This document shows positions 9,974 through 19,300 of a stretch of DNA of 64,000 nucleotides, in pieces. Below the pieces are notes generated by a model that made no database searches, was not told where the DNA came from, and was given only the letters and a program-made list of their open reading frames with translations. The first letter of the stretch is position 1, and every line of letters starts with the position of its first letter. The position numbers and the translations under genes were made by a program. The DNA lies in the IMG/VR virus record IMGVR_UViG_3300009418_004817, positions 1-64,000 of that record; one strand, written 5' to 3'. The DNA comes from a virus.

Positions 9974-10837
9974 TTACTCCTCTCTATCCAACAGACTTAC
10001 CATATTAGAAGAAATATCACCATCAGCCCATAAATCAAAAAAATATTCCACTTGATCGGTATCTATGGGAGGTGACGAGCTTAAATCCGGAGGATCTAAA
10101 AGAATCCCATTTTTAACTACTGGTTTTTCTTCTGAAAAATACAAAGGAAAATCAATGTTTCCATTCTGATCGGTAACATAAACTTCAATGTCGAAATTAT
10201 CCTTAGTTAGAGGCACGTTTTCTTCTTTTATCGTTAACAACAAATAATCTTCTTTCACATCTAAATATGTTCCATCTTCAAAATCGTTTGATCCTTCTTC
10301 ATCGGGGATTATATTTTCGTCCGAACTCTTTGCGGAAATATAAAAAGTAACGTCTTTTAAATTAATTTGTGGAATTTTTTGTGTAGAATAAATCTGATCG
10401 CCGGCACCACTTATCGTTGTCGTTGAACCCGAAATTGATCCCGCAGCAAATCTTATATTAAATGCAGGTGCCTTATCTCCTATCAAATATGAATTTCCCA
10501 GCGGTGCAGCAGTAGTATAGTGCTTCTCTGGCGTTTGTTGTATCTTTTCTTTATATTCAGTAAAATTTGTTCGCTGCAGCACATTTAACTCTTCAAGTTG
10601 ATCAACACTGTGAAAGAGATATTGTGTTTTGCTGCGAGGAGTTTCATCAAAAATTCTATCTTCAATATTGTTTTGTGTTTCAAGTACACTTCCTGAAGCA
10701 TATCTCTGATCATATATTATATCATCATCATAAAAAGCATAATAAACTGGTTTAAACTTGCCTTGCGAAATCAAATATTTACCATATTGCGTTAATTGAA
10801 GATCAATAACATCTTCTTTTTCATTGAAAAAAATCAT
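9974..10837 (-). CDS. Virion structural protein sharing the N-terminal domain of the 3028-3969 product
   Basis: The 287-residue acidic protein has an N-terminus (DVIDLQLTQYGKYLISQGKF, then a Y-Y-A-F-Y-D-D-D motif) that parallels the protein at 3028-3969, indicating a common domain of about 60 residues. The rest contains short beta-type segments and an acidic, Pro-rich C-terminus. Its start overlaps the stop of the 1832-residue LamG protein by 4 nt (ATGA type), so it is tightly coupled to that adhesin-like gene. A role as adaptor joining large fibre or adhesin proteins to the baseplate would fit, but nothing in the sequence proves it. Confidence 0.65.
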   Translation of the reverse strand: MIFFNEKEDVIDLQLTQYGKYLISQGKFKPVYYAFYDDDIIYDQRYASGSVLETQNNIEDRIFDETPRSKTQYLFHSVDQLEELNVLQRTNFTEYKEKIQQTPEKHYTTAAPLGNSYLIGDKAPAFNIRFAAGSISGSTTTISGAGDQIYSTQKIPQINLKDVTFYISAKSSDENIIPDEEGSNDFEDGTYLDVKEDYLLLTIKEENVPLTKDNFDIEVYVTDQNGNIDFPLYFSEEKPVVKNGILLDPPDLSSSPPIDTDQVEYFFDLWADGDISSNMVSLLDREE

Positions 10838-13800
10838 TTAGAATACCCTCGACTAAAAGTATCAATAGCTCTGATTATGGCTTTTTTACCACCGGATTGA
10901 GCAAATTTTTCAGATGACAGTGTAACAGAAGTTGTCGTCCCTGGCCGGGCCAATATTACTTCTGTTGTCTGTGGTTGTAGCGGTGAAATCTGCAATGGAG
11001 TAGCACTTCCGATTGATACATCTGTTTCCATCTTAACCAATTCAACCAATGAAAAGAAATCATATGGCCAATTATAACTATAAATAGAATCATGATCTCT
11101 CGATCCTTCAGTGTTACCATATCTAGAAAACGATTGACGTTTTTCGTGCCAAACAGATTTTCTAATTTTGTTAAAATAATTCTTTTCCGCTCTTTGTTTC
11201 ACTTTAAATACCTTCCAACGAAGTTCATCAGGAACTTCATCTTCAAATTTAAAAAATTCTTTTTCTAACATTTGATGTTGAATCGAAACGGTGTTCGCCT
11301 TAAAAGATGTGCCAATGTCTGGTGGTAGATTCTGCCACATATCAGTTAAATCTTTTCTCGTTAGCTTGTGTTCAAATTCAAAAATATACATAACGAAAGG
11401 ATCAATTCCTGATTTTCCACCATATCTTGCTTCTCCCGATCGCGAAGTTGTGTCAAAAGTTAAAAAGTCCATCTCCGGAGGAAATATATATTTTGTCATA
11501 GCATCGACCATGTTTACAATTGTATCTCCAACTTCTATATCCGATTCATAATCCACAGACATCTTTAATTTCAGTTTAGCGGCTGCAAATTGTTCTTTTG
11601 AAATTTTAAAAAACTTACGTTCTCCATTCTTTTCAATATACGGCACCGCCACTACCGCCTCTCGAACTGTAAAAGATTCGCCGGCGGTGCCAAGTCGAAT
11701 TGGGGTTTTCGCAAATCCAACCAAATCTGCCAAAGATCCAGTCAGTGTTACATTAGTTAATTCATTCTTGTCGAGATCCTGCACTTCTAAATATATTCCT
11801 TGTTGAGCCGTTGGTTCGGAGCCATATTGATGCCACATTCCCCGAGATACAGAGCCAGAACCAGATGCCGGCAAAGTAACACTAACATTTGAAAAATCCA
11901 ATATCGGTGTTTCCCACTTAGGCTGGATTGACCAAATGTTTGGTGTATTTTCATCTTGCAGAACCTCTTTTGGCCTTCCCGTCAGTGCATCAAAAACTGT
12001 ACTATCAAGCTGTGTCACTACATCAAAATTAATTGACGCGGATATGTGCATTCTTGATCCACTAGCAGGAGATGGAGAGGTAACAAACTGTGTTCCAATT
12101 CTATAATAGGAAGCAGATAATTGAGAAACGATCTCATTTAAATAATAGCGCCTGGTATCAGTTGGCTTAAAAGTTAACTCAACTTCTGAATATCCATCAT
12201 AATAAGGTGGAGTAAATGGTTCGTAGCTTTCTTGACGATGTATACCGTATGCATGTGTTGGTGGACCAAAAGCAGACGGTCTGTCATACATAGTCATAGT
12301 CGGGTTTGTCAGTTGAGAACCAGAAGACCAATCAAAAAATACAGCCGGAAGAGAATCCAAAATTTGTTTCTTTCGCGATAACTTACCAGAACGAAGAACA
12401 ACCCTCATTTTATATATTTTTGACGCGTCGGCATTAAAATGTTTTGGATCATTATCCGGATATGATACTAATGTAGTCACGTTGTTGTTATTCAGGTATA
12501 AATTAATACTTTCTGCCAAGAAATTATTCATTGCCAAACGGTATAGCGAATCTCCGTTTCCATTCCATTTTGCGATTGAGTCCAGTGAAGCAGACCGATG
12601 TGGTTCCATATCTTGTAATGGAACAGTTAAATAATTCTCAGGTTCTATTAGTGCCTCAAACGGTATTCTGACGTCAAAACTTGAACTAATTCTAGCACTA
12701 CTTGTAAGAGATCGCAAGTCTAAATCAGGTTTTAAAGAAGCAGCCGGTTGTGGAAAAAACGGCTTAGTTGAATCACAACTACCCAAACCTCCAGTTATAT
12801 TAAATGAACTGGTCATTTGAGGCCAATCGACTGCGATTCCAGATTTAATTGAATTATAGAGAACACCAGGCCCAAATAATGGCGCAATGAAAGTACGCCA
12901 CGAAGGCTGTGTTCCAAAAGTATAAGGTATTGTACCACCAAACTCGTTCACATTATCAGCATAAGACTGCGAAAACATCGTTGCCAGCTGTAATGTTCTG
13001 TCGGCCGGATAAAAGCCGTCATACGGCAAAAACTTCATCAAAGCTTTACAACGAAGAGTTAGTGTCTTATCTTTCTCAAAAGGTTTGTGATCTTCTTCTA
13101 TTACATCAAAATACTTCAAGAAATCGGAATGACTATATGTTACACAAAAATCATCATTTGCACTTGACGTTATAGATGCTCCCTCTAAAGTCAAAAACCC
13201 CGAATTGGCAGCCAAAAAGTTTTCACTCTTTTCGTTCACATAATAGTTCATGTGTTCACTTATACGAAATTCCGGAACAATCGAGTAATCCTTTCCAATT
13301 CCTCGCATATTTTCTTGATAATGGCCATATGAATCATAAAACGGTGATTTTCCAGACTGAGTGCCGGCTTCCCATAAAGTATCGCCGGCAAAATAACCAA
13401 GTTCTTGACCAGTTACAGAATTATATTCAGGCGTTCTTCTAGCATAAATGGGGCCGGCTGGGCAGGAAAGAAACCTCTTCATACAATTTGTGTTTGGTGT
13501 GTCATTTGTGTCTAACAAAGTTTGATATCGAGCAAGAGGAGTTGAAAGGAGAGAACTGCTACCATACAAGTATCCCAAAGGATATCCTCTTCCTACGTTA
13601 GTATAGGGTACTTCATTTATCCAAAGAACGCCGGAGCCGCGAGGGTTATTACGTGCTACTTCATTAATACAATAACCATTGGAACCAGCAATGATATCCA
13701 CTTGATTGAATCTAAACCATGCATCCAAACCTTCAGGGCCGTGATGAAAAACCCCGCCCGAACCAGTGACAGATTCTAGAAAACTTGCTGTAGCATGATA

Positions 13801-16332
13801 ATACGGATCGAGAGTACCAGAAACAACAGTCTTACTCATTTGATCGTGAATATAGACATTTGAAGTTGCACTGTATGTTTGGTCGCGACAATCATCACCC
13901 ATACGATACCAAGCTAACAATTGCTGGGATCCCGTACTAGACGGTACAGAATACAGAGAATGCTCGAACAAATTAGTTGGCGATCCCGAATTGTACAGTT
14001 CAAGTGCTTGAGCATCAGTGAAAGTGAGGTTCCACAATGAAACTTCATCGATGAAGCCTGTAAAGGGTGCGATCGTACCAGAACCCAAACTACTAGTAAA
14101 GGGGTCGAAGTTGGGGTGGGCACCTATGAACATCTTCGTCGAGGCGCCGGTTGTGCCAAATGTCTCATTGGTTGAACTACTAACAAGATCGCCGTCAACG
14201 TACAACCTAAACACATCAGAGCCGTCTGCAACGCGATTGGCACTAAAGAGGGCATGATGCCAGTAGTTGTCGGCGTAACCCTCACCAGTACTAAGACGAC
14301 CAGCAACAGAAGACGAAACAAACTCGGTAACAACAGAACCGGAACCGTCGACATATAAGATCATATCTTTGGCGTCAGTTGTCCAAAGAACCTGGTTTCG
14401 ATCCTCTTGAAATGGTGTGCGAAACCACAACGAAACCGATGCTGAACCAACTGTCGTCATGTCATAGTAAGATAACAAAGGCATTTTGTCTATTGTGTTG
14501 GCATCATCGATTTCTATATAAGTCGACGCGGTGTTGTTAAGACCTCTACCAAATAATATAGATCCTGAAAAATATTGTGATAAATCCGTTGGACAACTAT
14601 CATTGTATAAGTCGTATATAGGACCAGAAGATGCAGTGTGATCAGTTGTGCTAGCTGTCAGAAATGTATTCCAAAAGCTTACTTCATCGATGAGACCTGG
14701 AAAAAAACCTTCAAGTAGTTGGCTGCCGGATGCCCACGCTCCAATAATCGGATTACTAGAGGCTGTATACCCCGTCCCAACTATAGTAGAGGTGCTCTTC
14801 CATGCTCCGTCTAACCAAAGGTATTTTTGATCTCCATCGCTAGCTAAAACAGCATGGTGCCATTGATTATCTACAACACTTACACCACTATCAGCTCTCA
14901 AGACCACTGTGTCGGTACCGACAGTACCAATAAGATGGCCATTACTCTTGTTGATTGCAAGATAATATTGGGCCAATGGATAATCCGCCGTATCAACTTT
15001 AGACACTAAAACCCATTCATTATCCATTTCGGTATAATCAGAAGAGTCTGTTTTAAACCACATCGAAATTGAAAAACTCGCGCTAGCGTGATTACCTTCC
15101 GATGGATAATTAAGCCAATCAAACAAGGTTTGAGTCGGCAGTAACTCCACATATTCATCTACCCCATTTAACTTCAATGAAGCTTGATTAATTAACTGTG
15201 CAGTTGTGCAGGCAGCCCCCATGTGAAAAGTTGTGTATCCGTTCTGCAATTCTCCAGTGCCATCAGTTTGTCCCCCAATAACATTACTAGTTGTAAAACT
15301 ATCTCTGGCATCCAGCATCCACATACTGGAAGTTTCAATTGTATATCCTTGTGAATTTTGGGCATCGAATTGTTGTCTATCTTCTCTATCTTCTCTCCAG
15401 AAACTAACAGTGAAGTTTTCTCGTTGTCGTGTTCTGCCGAGAAATGTATTGATTTCTCTCGGATAAACGGTTTCTTTGTATATCAATCCAACAAATTCTT
15501 CTTCTTCGGAATCAGCATTGTTGTATACGTTAAAAAACTCATCATAAATCGTGCGCACAGATGAAGGATCAAGAGCTAATCTGTTGTTCAGTTTGACATA
15601 TGAAAACATATTCTTATTGTTTCCGTGTGTATACTGATACCAATGAGAGCTTGGAGCATCTTTTTGTTTAATGCTATGTTGAATCGGCATAAACTTGCTC
15701 GTTACCGGTGGTTCATTATAATGTGTGAAGCCGAGAGCTTTGATTCGAGGCGACTTTTCTCGACGTGGCTTTTCATTCTTTTTTGGCTGCGTCGATATAA
15801 GCGATTCATAAACCGCAGTGTCGGGCAAGCGACCTGGAACATCTTGAACAGATAATATATTGGTCGATCTGTGCTTTCTCGCAATGGGATGCTCACCGGT
15901 TCTCATTTGTTTCCAAGAAGGATGCTGATAAGGGCCATTGCGATGAAGCATTATAGCATTGAATGTTTCTGCATCAACACTCATTCCTCCAAGATCGCCA
16001 ACATATCCACTTGGAAAGCTCGAAGCACTCAATAGATTGTCGCTTGAGCTTAAACCATTAATAATGATTGTACTATATCCAGCATACGACGTAGAAATTC
16101 CATTGGTGTTAGTAACTTCGCTAGCACTGACAAAGTTATATGCCGGCACAACCCCTTCAGCAGAAGAAGATACATACCCATCTTCAGGAGCGTGCCCAAA
16201 GGTCTCTGCTTTTGCTGGATAAGGATTTGATGCATTAATGGACGCAGTTATCCAACTATATTGAAGATCACTTCTCGGAATTGGGTGAGATACCCAATAG
16301 TTATCATATACTGATGCGGTTACAAATGCCAT
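10834..16332 (-). CDS. Giant virion adhesin-like protein with two LamG/concanavalin-type domains
   Basis: The 1832-residue protein contains two jelly-roll (LamG_3 / concanavalin A-like) domains. The first spans about residues 385-555 (L-N-G-V-D-E-Y-V-E-L, then S-I-S-M-W-F-K, Q-W-H-H-A-V, and the closing G-L-I-D-E-V-S-F-W-N). The second spans about 605-770 (Y-I-E-I-D-D, V-S-L-W-F-R, Y-W-H-H-A-L, G-F-I-D-E-V-S-L-W-N). These motifs are diagnostic for the family, which commonly binds carbohydrate. The remaining 1000 residues have no clear motif. The protein is followed by an overlapping small virion gene and preceded by another LamG giant. It likely sits on the tail or baseplate and contacts host glycans. 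The LamG call is strong; the ligand is unknown. Confidence 0.8.
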   Translation of the reverse strand: MAFVTASVYDNYWVSHPIPRSDLQYSWITASINASNPYPAKAETFGHAPEDGYVSSSAEGVVPAYNFVSASEVTNTNGISTSYAGYSTIIINGLSSSDNLLSASSFPSGYVGDLGGMSVDAETFNAIMLHRNGPYQHPSWKQMRTGEHPIARKHRSTNILSVQDVPGRLPDTAVYESLISTQPKKNEKPRREKSPRIKALGFTHYNEPPVTSKFMPIQHSIKQKDAPSSHWYQYTHGNNKNMFSYVKLNNRLALDPSSVRTIYDEFFNVYNNADSEEEEFVGLIYKETVYPREINTFLGRTRQRENFTVSFWREDREDRQQFDAQNSQGYTIETSSMWMLDARDSFTTSNVIGGQTDGTGELQNGYTTFHMGAACTTAQLINQASLKLNGVDEYVELLPTQTLFDWLNYPSEGNHASASFSISMWFKTDSSDYTEMDNEWVLVSKVDTADYPLAQYYLAINKSNGHLIGTVGTDTVVLRADSGVSVVDNQWHHAVLASDGDQKYLWLDGAWKSTSTIVGTGYTASSNPIIGAWASGSQLLEGFFPGLIDEVSFWNTFLTASTTDHTASSGPIYDLYNDSCPTDLSQYFSGSILFGRGLNNTASTYIEIDDANTIDKMPLLSYYDMTTVGSASVSLWFRTPFQEDRNQVLWTTDAKDMILYVDGSGSVVTEFVSSSVAGRLSTGEGYADNYWHHALFSANRVADGSDVFRLYVDGDLVSSSTNETFGTTGASTKMFIGAHPNFDPFTSSLGSGTIAPFTGFIDEVSLWNLTFTDAQALELYNSGSPTNLFEHSLYSVPSSTGSQQLLAWYRMGDDCRDQTYSATSNVYIHDQMSKTVVSGTLDPYYHATASFLESVTGSGGVFHHGPEGLDAWFRFNQVDIIAGSNGYCINEVARNNPRGSGVLWINEVPYTNVGRGYPLGYLYGSSSLLSTPLARYQTLLDTNDTPNTNCMKRFLSCPAGPIYARRTPEYNSVTGQELGYFAGDTLWEAGTQSGKSPFYDSYGHYQENMRGIGKDYSIVPEFRISEHMNYYVNEKSENFLAANSGFLTLEGASITSSANDDFCVTYSHSDFLKYFDVIEEDHKPFEKDKTLTLRCKALMKFLPYDGFYPADRTLQLATMFSQSYADNVNEFGGTIPYTFGTQPSWRTFIAPLFGPGVLYNSIKSGIAVDWPQMTSSFNITGGLGSCDSTKPFFPQPAASLKPDLDLRSLTSSARISSSFDVRIPFEALIEPENYLTVPLQDMEPHRSASLDSIAKWNGNGDSLYRLAMNNFLAESINLYLNNNNVTTLVSYPDNDPKHFNADASKIYKMRVVLRSGKLSRKKQILDSLPAVFFDWSSGSQLTNPTMTMYDRPSAFGPPTHAYGIHRQESYEPFTPPYYDGYSEVELTFKPTDTRRYYLNEIVSQLSASYYRIGTQFVTSPSPASGSRMHISASINFDVVTQLDSTVFDALTGRPKEVLQDENTPNIWSIQPKWETPILDFSNVSVTLPASGSGSVSRGMWHQYGSEPTAQQGIYLEVQDLDKNELTNVTLTGSLADLVGFAKTPIRLGTAGESFTVREAVVAVPYIEKNGERKFFKISKEQFAAAKLKLKMSVDYESDIEVGDTIVNMVDAMTKYIFPPEMDFLTFDTTSRSGEARYGGKSGIDPFVMYIFEFEHKLTRKDLTDMWQNLPPDIGTSFKANTVSIQHQMLEKEFFKFEDEVPDELRWKVFKVKQRAEKNYFNKIRKSVWHEKRQSFSRYGNTEGSRDHDSIYSYNWPYDFFSLVELVKMETDVSIGSATPLQISPLQPQTTEVILARPGTTTSVTLSSEKFAQSGGKKAIIRAIDTFSRGYSK

Positions 16333-16353
16333 ATTAACTCTTTACTATAAATA

Positions 16354-19300
16354 TCACGCTTCTTCAATTCTCTTTAAAGGATTCCTATTTACTTTGTGAT
16401 ACGAACCTACTGGATCCGCCCATTGACTATCAAAACCAAGTTGACCGCAGTGCCTCGTCAGTCTCGTTCTTAAGCCTTCGCGATCTCTTGCTGAAGATAT
16501 TGTAGTGTTGCCCTCAATACTCATTCGAATCGTTCCTACTTCTCCACTTCCACTAGAACGCACAGAAAGGTTCCTATAAGGCAACGCATTGTGAACCGAA
16601 TACTCCTCTGCCATTATATCCAGAAAGCCCTTAGAACTGATTTCTGGGCCTCCTGGAGCAGAAAAGCGACTAACGATTACTGAGTTGGATCCCGTTAGAT
16701 CTCGACGAGGCAGTGTGAACTCAGTTCCATTCGATCCGGTATCAAAACGATTCGAAGATGTTTGACCGAACACATTGCCGGCAACCGAAGTTATAACACC
16801 AACTAGCGTATGAACATGTGTTGTTGTTGGAAGCTCCGTATCAAACCTGTTTGGCAGCGAAACACCGTTGTTATCTTTGAAATATGCATTGTTTGCTGTT
16901 CTGCCGGCGGCTGCGACCACATTCCAATTTGATTCATAGTTACCAATTCCAGAACCAGTAGTTTGCTGAATGTTTCTTATATTGATAGGGCGCTTAACAA
17001 ACTCCTCACGTATTCGTGTGGCTCGTGGAGTATCCTTGTCGTGTGAACCTGTTGAAGTATAAGTCGGGCCCACAATACCCATAGCAGGTTCCAAACCGCC
17101 CAAAAGAATATACCAAGCCTCTGTTCTAGTATCTTGGTCATGCAAGTTGTTTGTGGTCGACAATGAAGAATTATACTTGTTTATCGCAACGTGCCTGTGT
17201 TGCCGGCCTCCAACAAATTTCTCTGTGAATGGACCCTGCATTGGCACATCCTTGTCATCTCCATAAGTATCCACATGAAGATTGGTGAAATCCATTCCCC
17301 CGATAATGTTTCCAAAACTAGAAGTCGCGATTTCGCTGACATACCCAGTAGTTACAGAAGAACTGTGAATGTTAAACGGAAGCAGTAAATCACCCTTTCC
17401 ATATTCATATCCGCCGGCCGAACCAGATTCACGAGAATTTTGGACGTTGTATATATATTTTCTCTTTTGATTTGGAATCAATATGTCACTGCAACCATCA
17501 AAGTTGTTTATCCCTGAAGCGTCGACAAACAGATAATTAACCGAAGCAGTCACGCCAAGAAGAGGAAGTTCTTCTACATCACCAAATATCTCCGTTGCAA
17601 TGCTAACATATTCTATTTTCTTGTTTTTGTGAAAGTTAACGCCGCCATGGATTTGTTGACTTTCATTAACATTTAATTTATATGGTTTCGTAAATCTACG
17701 AATTGCATATGTTGAGCCGGCATAAGAAGTTCCATCTGTTTGAGAAAAATTTGGAACTGATCCACTTCTGTGTCTGTCAGCATCATTAAAAGTTTCTCTC
17801 TGAGAATCGACGGTCGAATCGCCAGAAGCTATAACCGTATTAGTTCTCTCTGTTCTTTCTCGCCACCAAAAACAGTTATCACTCTCGGCATTGGTAAGCG
17901 GTACATGAGCATATTCCCAATCATATAAAAGCTCTGTAACACCCCTTAATCCAGCTTCTGGATCTTTTTGTTTGAATTCTAATGTTGGGAACTTGGTCCA
18001 ATACTTGTTCCTCTCAAGAACATGGCTTTCTACCATATTTCGAAGTCTATCAGACATGTTAGCCGAAGCCGGCGTCAACTGAAAAACCATTTTAGAAATT
18101 GCAGAATCGATCCACTTGTAGAAATTGATATATTTTTCTAAACTTGGTACATTTCGAACTCTCTCATAAAAAAGTTGGCGTATTTTTCCCAAGTCTTTGT
18201 AATCTTGACGATATCTGTTGACCGGTTCACCAATCAAATTATTAAAATCAATAATTGTGGCAAAGAAGTTGATCATCTCTTCTGAGATGGTCTGATACAT
18301 GCTCTTTTCTACGGCAAAAAAGTGTGTAATTGGTCTGCTTTCTCTGGTAAACCTCTCATCATCTTGAGTAAGAATGTTGACCATATTGTCACTACTTATA
18401 TTTTCTGGTAATCTCTGTTTTGCAGAATAAAGAAACTCATTACTTATTGAACTTGTAGCGCTAACTGGAAAGAACTCACCTCTGCCGGCATGTTGACTTT
18501 TGACTACATTTCCGAACCAACCATATCTAGATGTCGTGGCAACAGAACCAGAAGAATAATCTTGAACTGTAAAATCACCACTTGCGTCGGATCCAGTTAC
18601 AGTGTCAAAGTCCCAATGTAAAGCCAGTGTTTCCATAGATGGAACGTGGACGCCAGATAAGCTTGTTTTTGTAAGACCTATATTTTCATAAGGATGTTCT
18701 GTTCCAAAGTTGCTGGCATCGCGGGCGTGAGCCTTAATAGCATCATTAGAGAGATAACTTTTCCAATATCTAGCTGAAGATATCTTGACATCACTCTGTT
18801 GTATCACGGAACCAGTAAAATTAGTTCTATGAGCGCCGAGATATATGCGCTTGTTGGAAGTATTCGAAGGATCAGATGAAATACCAGTAGAAGTCAATGC
18901 TCCGGAAACATAAAATTCATTAACAACTTGATCTAAAACAGAATTTACACCATAAAACTCAACATAAGAGGCAGTGGCGTTAATTGAATTAACCACTAAA
19001 TCGTTTAATTTTCCACCTTTAACTAAGCCGGCGTTATTTGTCTTGTCTATATAAAATCTAACAGCAAAATTCCATTTTTGATTTTCATAAACATCTTCAT
19101 AAAAAGAAGATGTCAATGTTGGCCAGCCAGCCAAAGAAGAAGTAAGCACGAATTTTACATTCTTTGATTCTGGTTCATCTCTAACAGAAAAAACCTGAAA
19201 ATTGTTATTGTCGTTTGCTTCCCAAGTAAAATCAGATGAATCTTCAACTGCTTCATGAACTCCAAATAAAGAAGAAGACACAAATGGCGTTACATAATAT

